From: Hymenopus coronatus
Lineage: Eukaryota > Arthropoda > Insecta > Mantodea > Hymenopodidae
DNA length: 64,000 nucleotides
Assembly (NCBI GenBank): GCA_030762935.1
Contig: CM060887.1
Span: 8,982,501-9,046,500, forward strand
Direction of reading: 5' to 3'
The number at the start of each line of letters is the position of its first letter. Within the stretch, counting starts at the first letter, position 1. A program made the translations under genes and the position numbers. The notes beneath the pieces were generated by a model that was not told the origin of the DNA, made no database searches, and worked only from the letters and a program-made list of their open reading frames with translations. Below, piece after piece: positions 34,151 through 45,877 of the stretch.

Positions 34151-34645
34151 CCTATCAGTTGAGTGTGCTGAAACAAAATAACAATAATAATAATAACAAT
34201 CATCATCCTCTCCCATTTGCGGATTAATAGTCTGAAAGGTCCTGGTAAGCTATTGTTCTCCGTTTAATCATTATAACTTCATTCGATAAAAATTAGTTTT
34301 CTGCCTTTATCCTCTATATTAAGGACCTTACTCCCCTCTTTTAGTTTCTCATTCTTATGTTACAGCTGCATTATAATAATGAGTAATTCACCATTGTTAA
34401 TATAATAATGACATTAACTGTTATAGCCAATAATGTTACGTAACAGTCTCGTAGCCAACTTACCCAAATGTCGAGACAATGGCGAATGTGGATGAGTAGA
34501 TTAACCAAAGTAGAAAGTTACTCTTTTGTTTCAAGCACATGATTCATCTCCTAAGTTGTTGCTAACGAAAGCATTCTGGATTGCACGTAGAATATGCTCA
34601 CTCTCTCTCTGTTGTGTTCTGCATTATAACACTCTTTTTTCTATT
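34151..34645. other. Unique spacer
   Basis: AT-rich with short AAT repeats near 34172-34200. No gene recognised. Confidence 0.4.
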
Positions 34646-35269
34646 TTTTTAATTTCTCTACTTAGTGTATAGAGAAGGAATTATATTGCACCGAGATTTC
34701 ACTGAACATTTTCGTTTTGGGAACCTCTGAATCAATAAAGCTTTTTTTTTTTTAGAAAAATGACTGTGTGTGTGTGTGTGTGTGTGTGTGCAGCATAGCT
34801 CAAAAAATTTGTTATAATACCAAACCTGGTCTTCCAGAGATGCGACATGAAGATTTTGAGAAAACTCCCCTCACCCCAACCATCGAAAAGTTTGATTTTC
34901 TCAAAAATGGCTGTAACGATTTTGATTAAAATATCGTATATTAAAGATATTTACCTGACAAAAAAAATGTATATCTTGAATTTTCTGGGAATAGCCTCTG
35001 AAGATTACTTTACTGAGGAAGCAATTTACAGAATTTTACATAACTTCTAAACTGTAAGAGATGGACAAAAACTTACTATACAAAAAATGTAGAGCACGAT
35101 AAAATTACACAATTTTTCGTGGAGTTGATTGTTTTTTAGATATTCCTTGTTTTTGATTTCGGCTTTAAAAAACATACTTTTCTCATTCAGGAATTTGTCA
35201 ACTCTTGTCCATACAAACAAAGGAACTTCAGTTACACAGCAACCAGCTTTTGACTATCACTTTAATCGA
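34646..35269 (-). mobile_element. HLE fragment, half of a head-to-head pair
   Basis: Hairpin end partly deleted (TTTCTCTACTTAGTGTATAGAG), GT run at about 34764-34790. Ends at CAGCTTTTGACTATCACTTT, where the opposite-strand HLE starts with the same block inverted. Confidence 0.8.
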
Positions 35270-35963
35270 ATTAGATAGTCAAAGTGTTTTAAAAGCTGGT
35301 TGCTATGTGACTGAAGTTCCTTTGTTTGTATGGGCAAGAGTTGACAAGTTCCCATATGAGAAAAGTATAACATTTTTAAAGCTGAAACAAGGAATGTCTC
35401 CAAAAAGGTCAACTCCAAAATGTATATAACATAAATTGGTGTTTTAACGCGATGTACATTTTTTGTGTAGTAAGTTTCTGTCCATCTCTTACGGTTTATA
35501 AGTTATGTAAAATCCAACAAAATTCATCAGAATAAATAACATGTCTTCAGAGGCAATTCTCAAAAAATTCAAGATATATATTTTACTTGTCACATAAATA
35601 TCTTACATATAAGGGATTTTAATCAAAATTATTACAGCTATTTTTGAGAAAATCGAAGTTTTAGAAACGTTTTCCATGCAAAACGTAGTTCGGGGTGGGG
35701 GGATTTTCTTGAAAATCTTCGTGTCGCATCCTTGGAAGATACCAAACTTAGATACCAAGTTTGGTATTTAACGGAGTTTTCCTTTTTGAGCTATGCTGCC
35801 CATAGACACACACACACATACGGACATTTTTCTAAAAATGTTTTTTTGATTAAAGGGGTTTAAAAACATATATTTGCGGTGAAATCTCGGGATCGAATTT
35901 TTGGGTGCAATACAATACCTTCTCTATACACTTTGTACATAGTATATGTAGAGGAAGTAAAAC
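35270..35963 (+). mobile_element. HLE fragment, other half of the pair
   Basis: Starts GATAGTCAAAGTGTTTTAAA and ends in a hairpin at about 35922-35955. With 34646-35269 it makes a long imperfect inverted repeat of about 600 bp per arm. Confidence 0.82.
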
Positions 35964-36261
35964 TTAAGGCTCTGTAATTGAAATAGGAAACATGTTAACT
36001 TTCTCCGAGTGTTTGCACTGCCCTTGTATTTCATCAGCAGGGATAGCACATTGGAGACCGATAGCAGGTCAGATGGTGGATACACGTTACATACCGACCA
36101 AGTGTGTTGACGATTCCCCGCGCCGCCTGTAAATTGCACGTTATTATGTCTTTCACAATATAAGAAATGTTTTGGTACCAATCGGAGACGATTCACATTT
36201 AAGACGCCACGAATGTTTGATACTATGCATTGGAATGTCATATTTTGAGACAAAATGAAAT
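35964..36261. other. Unique spacer
   Basis: No recognised gene. Higher GC near 36100-36130. Confidence 0.35.
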
Positions 36262-36477
36262 TGACATCGAAGATCTTCAAAACAACGTCAATGCTCATTT
36301 GAAATCATTGGCGGGCAACATTTTTTGAAGCGGATACTGGAGAGCTTGTGCACAGGTACGATAAATGTCTCAATCTTTTCGGTGATTATGTTGAAAAGTA
36401 ACCATAATTGTACAAACATTTTAGTTATAAAATAATTTTTTTCTAAGAACTTGTCTTATGTTTATAGCCTATCGGAA

Positions 36478-36555
<78 letters not shown>

Positions 36556-36562
36556 TCTCATG
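36262..36562 (+). mobile_element. MLE-C 3' end with a 72-nt A run
   Basis: From CGAAGATCTTCAAAACAACG: codes for NVNAHLKSL-type then HRYDKCLNLFGDYVEK and stop, then 3' untranslated sequence and terminal repeat. The A-tract inside the terminal repeat, 8-17 nt in other copies, is 72 nt here (36481-36552). Confidence 0.82.
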
Positions 36563-37242
36563 TATACCATATTGCGGTAACTTCATTTCTGTCCCGCTGT
36601 TGGTTTCAAAGATGCTATCCCTAGTCACTACGGACCATAGTACAAGCCTGGGAACCGCCTCTCAATGAGGGCGATTCCTTCACCGTATACGCCAATATGC
36701 AAGAGGAGAAGACCAAAGGTCGCTCTTATTTACACCGTGGGGGTTTATCTGCACGCAAAATAGGGCGCTGTTGGGCCACCAGGAACATTAACATTTGTAA
36801 GAATCGTTCCCAGAGGTATATGTAGAGAAGGCCATGCGAATGCAGTTTTTATGCCAGTATAAGATGTGTGAGTGCAGATGAAATGCGATCAGTGGCATGT
36901 CAGACGTTATCGTAGCGAAAGTTAAATTGAAGGTGTACGGAATTAATAATAACAGGGTCGAATGTGCTCAAGGATGAGGAAATAAGGATTTACGTGAAAA
37001 CAGCATTGGCTGTAATGCTCGCTCGGCACGATAGTACGCTTTTTATTCCAGTACAGTACGTTATCGTTATTCCTTTATTGCTGACCGTATCTAAAGAAAG
37101 TACAGGCCTATTGCTGGCCTTCGTGCGCCAGGTGTTAAAACTTACATATTTCAAGTCGTCCTTCCCAGGTGTGAGCATTCTTCAGAACTTTAGTTCTCCT
37201 CAAACATACAATGGTGACGTTGATAGTTTTAGAGTGTCATAT
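36563..37242. other. Unique region
   Basis: Open frame 36964-37278 (104 codons) runs into the next HLE and has no domain I recognise. No gene supported. Confidence 0.35.
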
Positions 37243-37686
37243 TACTTTCTCTTCACGTACTATGTACATAGTGTATAGAGAATGTATTTTATTGCACCCA
37301 AGAATTCACCAGAAATATGTTTTGGGTGCCCATGTGTGTGAGTGTCTGTGGGCAGCATAGCTCACAAACGAAATACCAAATTTGATATCTAAGATTGGTA
37401 TCTTCCAAGGATACGACACGAAGACTTTCAAGAAATCCTCCACCCCAACGACATGGAACGTTTTTCGAAAATTTTGACTAGCGATTTTGATTAAAATACC
37501 CCATATTAAAGATTACCTGACAAATAAAATGTATATCTTGAATTTTCTGGGAATAGCCTCTGAAGACTACTTTATTCTGGATGAATTTTACGGAATTTTG
37601 CATAACTGCTAAACTGCAAAGATGAATAAAAACTTACCACACAAAAAATGTAGGCCAGGTTGAAACACACAATATATGCTATATAA
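37243..37686 (-). mobile_element. HLE fragment, hairpin half
   Basis: TTACTTTCTCTTCACGTACT start; parts before and after a shortened GT tract are deleted. Ends at CACACAATATATGCTATATAA, the internal T-run site, where the next HLE begins. Confidence 0.8.
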
Positions 37687-38277
37687 TTACTTTCTCTACA
37701 CGCACTATGTACATAGTGTATAGAGAAGATATTGTAATGCACCGAAAAATTCGATACCGAGATTTCACTGGAATTATTGTTTTGGGTCCCCCTGAGTCCA
37801 AAAAATAGCATTTTTAAAAAAAATGTCCGTGTATATATTTATGTGCGTGTGTGTGGGGGGGGGACAGCATAGCTAAAAAACGAAAACACGATTAAATACC
37901 AAACTTGGTATTTAGTTTGGCGTCTTCCAAGGATATCACACGAAGATTTTCAAGAAAATCCCCCCACCCCTAACTACCCTTTATGAAACTTTTTCTCGAC
38001 ATTTTTTATTTTCTCAAAATGGCTATAACGATTTTGATTAAAATATCGTATATTAAGATATTTACCTGACAATTAAAATGTATATCTTGAATTTTCTGGG
38101 AATAGCTTCTGAAGACTACTTTAGAGTAAGACAAAAACTTACCACAAAAAATGTAGAGCACATTAAAACCCACGATTTATATCATATTCATTTTTTTCGT
38201 GGAGTCGATGGCTTTTGAGATATTCCTTGCATTTGTTTTCAGCTTTGAAAAGCGTACACTTTCTCATACAGGATATT
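37687..38277 (-). mobile_element. HLE fragment, hairpin half
   Basis: Starts TTACTTTCTCTACACGCACT, includes a GTGTGTGTGGGG tract, ends after CTTTCTCATACAGGA. Confidence 0.8.
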
Positions 38278-38386
38278 AAAGATATTTCTCTACACGTACT
38301 ATTTACATATTTTATTATTTTACCGGAAATACATATTTTAGGTCGTCCTGAATCCAGAAAAAACATTTTTTGAAAAAGGTCCGTGT

Positions 38387-38423
<37 letters not shown>

Positions 38424-39040
38424 GGGGGGGGACAGCATAGCTCAAAAACCAAAAGGCATTCAATACCAAACTAAACTTGGTATTTAATTTAGGTATCTTA
38501 CAAGGACGCGACACGAAGATTTTCAAGAAAACCTCCGCACTCCCAACTACCCTTTATGTACTTAATTTTGATTTTATTAAAAATGGCTCTAACGATTTTG
38601 ATTAAAATATCGTATATTAAAGATATTTACCTGACAAGTAAAATGTATATTTTGAATTTTCTAGGAATAGCCTCTGAAGAGTACTTTATTCTGGATGAAT
38701 TTTACGGAATTTTGTATAACTGCTAAACCGTAAGAGATGGACAAAAACTTACCACACCAGAAATTTAGAGCATGCTAAGACACACAATTTATGTTATGTA
38801 CATTTTTGTCGTGGAGTTGATCGTTTTTTAGATATTACTTGTTTTTAGTTTCAGCTTTGAAAAGCTTATACTTTTCTCATACAGGAATTTGTCAACTCCT
38901 TACCATAGAAACAAAGGAACTTCAGTCACACAGCAACCAGCTTTTGACTGTCACTTTAACCTATGGTACTCTCTTATTTCGCTTCTACTTACAAGGAAGC
39001 AACTAATAAGACTATTTCTGCTAATTTTTCCTCGATTAGC
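38278..39040 (-). mobile_element. HLE copy, hairpin partly deleted
   Basis: TTTCTCTACACGTACTATTT, then missing about 35 bp before TTTTACCGGAAATACATA. GT/G run at about 38389-38430. Ends at TTTTCCTCGATTAGC. Confidence 0.8.
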
Positions 39041-39425
39041 GATTTGTTGTTAGTGCCATCTTACACTATGAGCTGGAAAATGTTATTGGTATGTTTGGTC
39101 AAGACTGTTGTTTGAATTGAGGTGTATGCAGATAGGAACTTGGATGGTCATTTGCGACGGAAATTGGGATTTTTTAGAATGTTCGCCGCCCTGCATTCAG
39201 ATTCGGTTGTTCCTCCCACATCAAAGTCAACTATTGCGGTTTATCGAACACATCCATGTATGCAACTGTTATTTGACAAATTCTACCGCAAATGGTTTAC
39301 GTGTATCAAGCATTTGACGTTTAACATGCAGCTATGGAACTGCTTACCTGGCTTTGAGGCTCGCGTTTTGGTTGGTTCCTGGTTTCAGTACCGTCGATCA
39401 CTTACTCTGAACTGAAGTTATACTT
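39041..39425. other. Unique region with a 97-codon open frame
   Basis: Frame 39122-39415 (plus) gives MYADRNLDGHLRRKLGFFRM and is richer in GC and sequence complexity than its surroundings. It may be an exon or a decayed element. I recognise no domain, and see no splice or promoter evidence. Confidence 0.3.
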
Positions 39426-39435
39426 GCGCCCGCAT

Positions 39436-39714
39436 CGCCCTCCGTGGTATAATGGTTACCATACGTCCAAGGTCGCGGGTTCAATCCCGGCAGAGGACGA
39501 TGATTTTGTCGGGTGTAAAAATCCTTAGTATGGCTTCCTTCGGAACGGAAGTAAAGCCGTGGGTCTCGTGTTGTAGATTTACGGCAACCTCAAGCCTGAT
39601 AAAGAGGCCACTGAGCAAAATTAAACGGTCTCTCACGCCCAGTATAGAATGAGACGCTGAGAACCACAGTAGTTAAAAAGCGTCCATAAATAACACGCCA
39701 TTTACATTTTCCAA
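39436..39714 (+). repeat. SINE-2, tRNA-derived, with target duplication
   Basis: Head CCTCCGTGGTATAATGGTTA, B-box-like GGTCGCGGGTTCAATCCCGG, body with GGTGTAAAAATCCTTAG and CTCAAGCCTGATAAAGAGG, 3' end CACGCCATTTACATTTT. Same family as 17308-17607. Flanked by GCGCCCGCAT (39426-39435) and GCGCCCGTAT (39715-39724). Confidence 0.88.
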
Positions 39715-39744
39715 GCGCCCGTATGTGGTGGAGGAAGGGGCGTC

Positions 39745-39935
39745 TGGATCCTTCCGTTTTTCCCTCGTTTTATTCCACCAATTCATCCATCATCATCATC
39801 ATTTTCTTGCATTTCATATCATCCACTTCCTCACCTGGCTACGGCCCAAACACTCGTTCCAGGTTCTCCATTCTGGATTTCGTGCCGTTTGCTCCCTGAC
39901 AAGATTCTGCCCTCTAGGCATCCACTTGTAAGTCC
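39745..39935 (+). repeat. Possible 5'-truncated SINE
   Basis: TTTTTCCCTCGTTTTATTCC then CATCATCATCATCATT resembles the GGTTTCCCCC…ATTCCACTGG and CATCATCATT stretch of the SINE at 53395-53630. Weak support. Confidence 0.3.
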
Positions 39936-40355
39936 TAGGGTTTCTCATTTGCTTATTAACAACATGCCCTGTTACAAAGTAATATTACATGTTTTAGTTT
40001 TCTTTTAGGTTTTCTAATATTTCCTTTACGATAGAATAAGAGAGATTGTATAGGAGTATTCTACATGCTAATTTAAATGGCGATCTTTTATTTTATTTTA
40101 AGTAAACATAGGGGGTGTCAATCCTGAGCGTAAGTCGCCTACGAAACAAAACTAAATTATCAGGTGGTCTAACAACCCTGCATATTCATATCCCTTAGCA
40201 CATTAAAAATATTGCGGAACTCAACGGGGCTATTTCAAGTTAAAATCAGTTAATGGAGCAACTGGCGAGAGCGACATTCGTTTTGCCTCTCGCAAACAAT
40301 GCAAGCCATTCACTGTCATTGCTGATATTTGAAAACAACGAAATTTAACAAAAAA
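39936..40355. other. Unique spacer
   Basis: No recognised feature. Confidence 0.35.
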
Positions 40356-40529
40356 TCTTATATGTTCCATTCACATGACTTTCTCTACATCTCTGCAACA
40401 AATTATTGTTAAAAAGCTTTTGCTTTTATTTACTTCAATGTAATCGAGATAAACATTGGCAGAAACACTCTAATTATTTGCTTCCTTGTAAGTAGAAGCG
40501 AAATAAGGGAGTACCATAGGATAAAGTGA
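40356..40529 (+). mobile_element. HLE fragment, TCTGATG end
   Basis: TCTTATATGTTCCATTCACA through AAGGGAGTACCATAGGATAA, then a tRNA-like sequence. A hairpin-end fragment at 40756-40862 may be its other end. Confidence 0.75.
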
Positions 40530-40650
40530 TGAGTTGGCTCGGTAGATTCAGACTGAACAATTCCATAGCTGGGCTTTGAACCATGGATCTTCCGGTCTCT
40601 AGCCGGTTGCTTTTCCAATGAGCTACCATGGCAACATGTCGGTAGCATTC
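40530..40650 (-). repeat. tRNA-like sequence, probable SINE head
   Basis: On the minus strand: CATGGTAGCTCATTGG (A-box region), a 4-bp CCGG/CCGG stem around CTAGAGA, then CATGGTTCAAAGCCC (B-box region). Acceptor pairing is imperfect, so a functional tRNA is unlikely. An ATT repeat follows at 40724-40750. Confidence 0.5.
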
Positions 40651-40755
40651 CAACTCCTGTCCTTCCTACCCAATGTTTTATTTATTTATGATTATTATTG
40701 CTATTAATAATATCATTATTATAATTATTATTATTATTATTATTATTAATTTTTC

Positions 40756-40862
40756 AGGGGGTCTTATAGGCATGTATTTCCGGTGGAATCTCGGTATCGA
40801 CTTTTGGGTGAAATGCAGTACTCTCTCTGCCTATTATGTACATTGTATGCTGTAGAGAAATA
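40756..40862 (+). mobile_element. HLE fragment, hairpin end, variant
   Basis: GGTGGAATCTCGGTATCGAC then a hairpin region centred on TATGTACATTGTATGC, the variant type seen at 27686. Confidence 0.7.
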
Positions 40863-40875
40863 CATTTAAAAAAAA

Positions 40876-40987
40876 TCTGATGTGTTCCATTCACATTACT
40901 TTCTCTAAATTTCTGCAACAAATGATTGTTAAAAAGCTCATGCTTCTATTTACTTCATGCTAATCGAGAAAAAGTTAGTACAAATAG
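40876..40987 (+). mobile_element. HLE fragment, TCTGATG end
   Basis: TCTGATGTGTTCCATTCACA to GAGAAAAAGTTAGTAC. Joined directly to an opposite-strand HLE at about 40988. Confidence 0.8.
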
Positions 40988-41606
40988 TCCGTTAAACACC
41001 AAACTTGGTATTTAGGGTTGGTATCTTCTAAGGATGCGACACGAAGATTTTCAAGAAAATCCCCGCACCCCTAACTACACTTTACATGAAAGTGTTTTCA
41101 AATTTTTTTATTTTCTAAAAATGGCTCTAAAGATTTTGATTAAAATACCGTATATTAAAGATATTTACCTGACAAATAAAATTTATATCTTGAATTTTCT
41201 GGGAATAGCCTCTGAAGGGTACTTTATTCTCAATGGATTTTACGGAATTTTGCATAACTGCTAAACCGTAAGAGATGGACAAAAACTTAGCACACAAAAA
41301 ATGTAGGCCACGTTAAAACACACAATATATGATATACATTTTTTCCGTGGAGTTGGTCGTTTTTGAGATATTCATTGTTATTGGTTTCAGCTTTGAAAAA
41401 CATATTTTTCTCATACAGGAATTTTTCAACTGCTGTCCATACAAACAAAGGAACTTCAGCCACATATCAACCAGCTTTTGACTATCACTTTAACCTATGG
41501 CTCTCCCTTATTTCGCTTCTACTTACAAGGAAGCATAAGCTTTTTAACAATAATTTGTTGCGGAGATGTAGAGAGAGAGTCATGTGAATGTCACACATCA
41601 GATGTT
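40988..41606 (-). mobile_element. HLE fragment lacking the hairpin and GT tract
   Basis: Starts AGTCCGTTAAACACC and ends GTCACACATCAGATG, with GTAGAGAGAGAGTCATG at the subterminal repeat. Forms a head-to-head pair with 40876-40987. Confidence 0.82.
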
Positions 41607-42428
41607 TTTCTCGGAACCTCCAGGTTTGAGGGCCTGGTCTGTGAAGCCTGTGATATTTTTGGCGGTTAGTAAAGCTACATTACCTCACAGTGGTTGATGC
41701 GGACAGTTTACTCCCCACATACATGTTCTTGCACGCGTAACAACAATTTAACGACCGAATTATTAACAAGTACAAAACAAACAAATGAACGGCAGTCATA
41801 ATGAAAGGAAGAGGCCGTTGCTTTCTTGGGTGCAACAGACGGTATTGTCGAGGCAACTTCCGGCAATTTCCTGCAAGGATGCGACCAGGCGGAAAAATGT
41901 ATCACTACCGCCATCTCTCAGTACCAGAGCGGTGTAATTTATAAACATTTACCTGCGGTAAACACCAGGGAGGGGGCCCATAAGACCCAGGCATCATATT
42001 AAGTTATTTCCATCATCGCTATTATCGTTTTTCGGAACCCACCAACCCTAAAGGTTGTTTTTTTTTTTTTTTTCAGGCTTGCTGGTTGTGGAAGAGGGAC
42101 GGATAAGACGGAAATTGGTTAGAATTATTCGCCGGGTATTAATGTGGGGTTAGGATAATGATGTTGAAGCATCACCTGGTGGTGTGGAGCCCTGCACAAC
42201 AACAACAACAACTTAGGGTAACTTGGGGTCAAACTAAAGCACTTAGCTGAGGTAATTCCCACTGAATTGCATACCTGGAGTCGATGTGGCAACTGCAGTT
42301 AGCAGAAACCTCAAAGGGACTTATATACATCTGTGTCTAGAGTTGCCCATTTTAAATGCTTCCACTCGAATCTCTTACTCCTTCTTGAGATGGTCCATCT
42401 ATGAAATTTGGAAAAATCCATACCATGT
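41607..42428. other. Unique region
   Basis: A minus frame at 41914-41708 (68 codons) shows no recognised domain. T run at 42059-42074. A short segment near 42080-42215 ends in (CAA)5 and could be a SINE tail. No gene supported. Confidence 0.35.
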
Positions 42429-42429
42429 A

Positions 42430-42631
42430 CGAGGGCCTCTTTTTTCAACCTCCGACAGAGTATAAATAAAAGACAAGTTCATAGAAAACAATTATTTGAT
42501 TACTAAAAGTTTTTTACACTTATGGTTACTTTTCAACATAATCACCGAAAAGTTTATTTATCGTACCTGTGCACAAGCTTTGCAATACCCTCTTCAAAAA
42601 ATTTGCCGCCAATGATTTCAAATGAGCTTTG
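42430..42631 (-). mobile_element. MLE-C 3' end fragment
   Basis: TA then CGAGGGCCTCTTTTTTCAAC terminal repeat, 3' untranslated sequence, and on the minus strand the C-terminus up to NAHLK. Truncated by an HLE fragment at 42632. Confidence 0.82.
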
Positions 42632-43287
42632 ACGAAAAGTCCGTTAAATACCAAGCTTGCTATTTAAGTTCAATACCTTCCAAGGATGCGACACGAAGAT
42701 TTTCAAGAAAATGCCCCCTTTCACAACTACCCTTTATATGGAAAAATTTTCGAAGATTTTGATTTTCTCAAAAATGGGTCTAACAATTTGATTAAAATAT
42801 CGTTTATTAAAGATATTTACCTGACAAATAAAATGTATATCTTTAATTTTCTGGGAATAGCCTATGAAGAGTACTTTATTATGGATGAATTTTACAAAAT
42901 TTTGCATAACCGTAAGAGATAGACAAAAAGTTACCTCACAAAAATGTAGAGCTGGTTAATACACAAAATTTATGTTATATACATTTTTTTCGTGCAGTGA
43001 ATCGGTTTTTAGATATTCCCTTGCTATGGGCTTCAGCTTTTAAAACTTTTCTCATAGGGGAGTTGGTCAATACCTGTTTATAGAAACAAAGGAACTTCGG
43101 TCACATAGCAACCAGCTTTTGACTATCACTTTAACTTATGGTACTCCCTTATTTCCTTCCTACTTGCATGGAAGCAATTAATAAGACCATTTCTGTTAAT
43201 TTTGTTTTGATTACAATGAGGTTTTTTAACAATAATTTCTTTCAGAGGTGCAGAGAAAGTCATGTGAATGGAACACATCAGATTTTT
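42632..43287 (-). mobile_element. HLE fragment without hairpin and GT tract
   Basis: Starts ACGAAAAGTCCGTTAAATAC and ends GAACACATCAGATTTTT. The break next to the GT tract is at nearly the same position as in 40988. Confidence 0.82.
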
Positions 43288-43429
43288 CAGGAATACTGTA
43301 ATGACTATTTTGGAATTCATTGTGACAATGTTATTGTACGACTTTTACCAGATGTTATGGGTATCTGTATAGTGCTTGTAGACAAATAAAATGAAACGAA
43401 AATGGAAATCCGGTTGGTTAATGTTTTTT

Positions 43430-43560
43430 TCAGGGTTTTCCCTTATCGTAAGAAGACGATTGTCGAGTAAATTTAAGCTCCACGAACTCCGGAAACCATT
43501 TCAATAATTTCAATGATCTTCCGATATAACCAACCAGGTTAAAGTCTTTAAGCCGCCCAA
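43430..43560 (+). repeat. SINE-1, 5'-truncated
   Basis: GGGTTTTCCCTTATCGTAAG, TTTAAGCTCCACGAAC and CCAACCAGGTTAAAG align with the 3' half of the copy at 15328-15569. Confidence 0.7.
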
Positions 43561-43616
43561 ATATACATAATATACCCTCAATTGTTATTTACATAATTAT
43601 TACTATCTAAATTAAG

Positions 43617-44415
43617 TTTGACTTTATCTATTTAATACAGTAGTATATAAGCATAGAAGGTATTGCTATCCACCCAAAAATTGCGTACCAAAATTTCACT
43701 ATAAATACACATTTTTAAGCCCCACAAATCCAAAAATATTTCTAGATAAAATTCCGTGTATCTGTGAACACGATAGCCGAAAAAGGAAAGTCGGTTAAAT
43801 ACTAAACTTGATATTTCAGTTCGGCATCCAAACATTCAACGAAGATTTTCAAGAAATTCCCGCAACCCCAAACCACACTTTATATGGAAAAAAATTCGAA
43901 ATATTTGATTTTCTTAAAAATGGCTCTAACAATTTTATTAAAATATCATATATTAAAGATACATGAAAGATAAAATAATATCTCTAACTTTCTGGAGACA
44001 GCTTCTGAAATTCTCTTCAATTTGAATGAGTTTTGTATAATTGGTAAAGCGTAACAGACAGACAGAAACTTACCATACAAATATGCAGAGCTCGTTAATA
44101 CACAAAATTTGTCATATGCCACATTTGTTGAATTAAATATTTCCGAGATATTCCTTGTTATTGGTTTCAATTTTAAAATACTTAAACTTTTCTCATTGTC
44201 ATAGAAAGAGAACCAATTTCTACCACATTTTAAAACATTTGACTGTCGGTTTAGTCTAGTGTATTCCCTTAATTTCCTTCTTCACAAAGAAGCAAGTAAT
44301 AAGACTATTGCTGCTGATGGTTATGACGAAGTAGATAAAATAATAATATTTTGTAAGAATGTTTTGTATTGGAACATCAAGAGAAAGTCATGTGAATGGA
44401 ACACAATTTTTTTTA
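43617..44415 (-). mobile_element. HLE copy, old and diverged
   Basis: Hairpin degraded (TTTATCTATTTAATACAGTA), GT tract reduced to GTGTATCTGTG; end AATGGAACACAATTTTTTTT. Confidence 0.75.
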
Positions 44416-44584
44416 GATATACGTATAGAAAATTAAATTTTTCATATTTTAAACTTTCTATATATAAATTTTTAAAAAATAGCCACTAGAGATGATGACC
44501 TGAAATTTGGCAGCATATTTAATTGCACTGCAATAATATGGTGTAAAAGTTTAATGTGACCCCTGGTAATTGTTATATAATATT

Positions 44585-44745
44585 TTTTTTTTTTGCTTTC
44601 TCTGCCTATTAGATATATAACAAGTATAGAATGTATTGCATTCCACCCAAAAAATCAATAGAGATCACCGTAAATCATGTTTTGAGGTCACCTGAATAAA
44701 ACGAAACATAAAACGAAAAGCAGCTTCAATACCAGAATTATCTTT
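44585..44745 (-). mobile_element. HLE fragment, hairpin end, diverged
   Basis: GCTTTCTCTGCCTATTAG with a broken hairpin and GTATTGCATTCCACCC; ends near ACGAAAAGCAGC, followed by CT-rich DNA. Confidence 0.65.
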
Positions 44746-45014
44746 CCTTCCCTTTTTTTTCTTCTCTTCTATTTTACTTTCATTATTTTCTTTTATTTTC
44801 TCTTTTCTTCTATCCTTTACTGTTTTCTATCTTTTCTTCTCTCCTATTTTTTTCTTCTCTTCCATTGTGCTGCTGTCTTCTCTTCTCTCCTCTCTCGTTT
44901 CTTTTATCCTCTTCTCTCCATTCTCTTTATTCTCCTTTAACCCTCTCTTCGTCTCTCCCTTCTCTTTTTGTGCCTTTCTTTCTTTTCTTTTGTTCTCTTT
45001 TTTCTGTCATCTCC
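44746..45014. repeat. Polypyrimidine tract 1
   Basis: Almost pure C/T on the plus strand. The stretch from TTTAACCCTCTCTTCG to TGTCATCTCC recurs at about 46013-46090. Low-complexity open frames rich in F, L and S are not genes. Confidence 0.9.
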
Positions 45015-45877
45015 TTTTTACTTTCTCTATACGCACTATGTACATAGTGTATAGAGAAAGTATTGCACTCCACCAAAAAATTCGATACCGAGATTTCACC
45101 GGAAATATATGTTTTAGGGTCTCCTGTATCCAAAAAAGTATTTTCAGAAAAAGGTCCGTGTGTGTGTGTCGTGTGACCATGTGTCCCTGTGTCTGTGAAC
45201 ACGAAAAGTCGGTAAAATACCAAACTTGGTATTTAAGTTTAGTATCTTCCAGGGATGCGACATGAAGATTTTGAGAAAAATCCCCCCAACCCAAACTACC
45301 CTTTACATGGAACTTTTTTTAGAAAATTTTGTTTTCTAAAAAATGGCTCTAACGACTTTGATTAAAATATCGTATATTATAGATATTTACCTGACAAATA
45401 AAATGTATATTTTGAATTTTCTGGTAATAGCCTCTGAAGACTACTTTATTTTGGATGAATTTTACGGAATTTTGCATAACTGCTAAACCGTAAGAGATGG
45501 TCAAAAACTTAACACATAAAAACTATTGAGCACATTAAAACATTCAATTTATGTTATGTATATATTTTTTTTTTTCGTAGACTTGGTCGTTTTTGAGACA
45601 TTCCTTGTTATTTGTTTCAAGTTTGAAAAACTTATACTTTTCTCATACAGGTATTTGTCAACTCCTATCCATACAAATAAAGGAACTTCAGTCACATAGC
45701 AACCAGCGTTGGACTGTCACTTTAACCTATGGTACTCCCTTATTTCGCTTCTACTTGCAAGGAAGCAGGTAATAAAACTATTTCTGCTATTTTTTTCTCG
45801 ATTAGATGAAGTAAGTAGAATAATTGTTGCAGAGATGTAGAGAAAGTCATGTGAATGGAACACATCAAATTTTTTTT
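45015..45877 (-). mobile_element. HLE copy, full length, within CT-rich DNA
   Basis: TTTTTACTTTCTCTATACGC to GAACACATCAAATTTTTT. It begins immediately after TGTCATCTCC, the point at which the repeated CT segment is cut. Confidence 0.88.

Noticed and set aside
36481..36552. Retroposed processed gene ending in a poly-A tail
   Set aside because: The upstream sequence is mariner transposase C-terminus and the A run is followed by the rest of the mariner terminal repeat.
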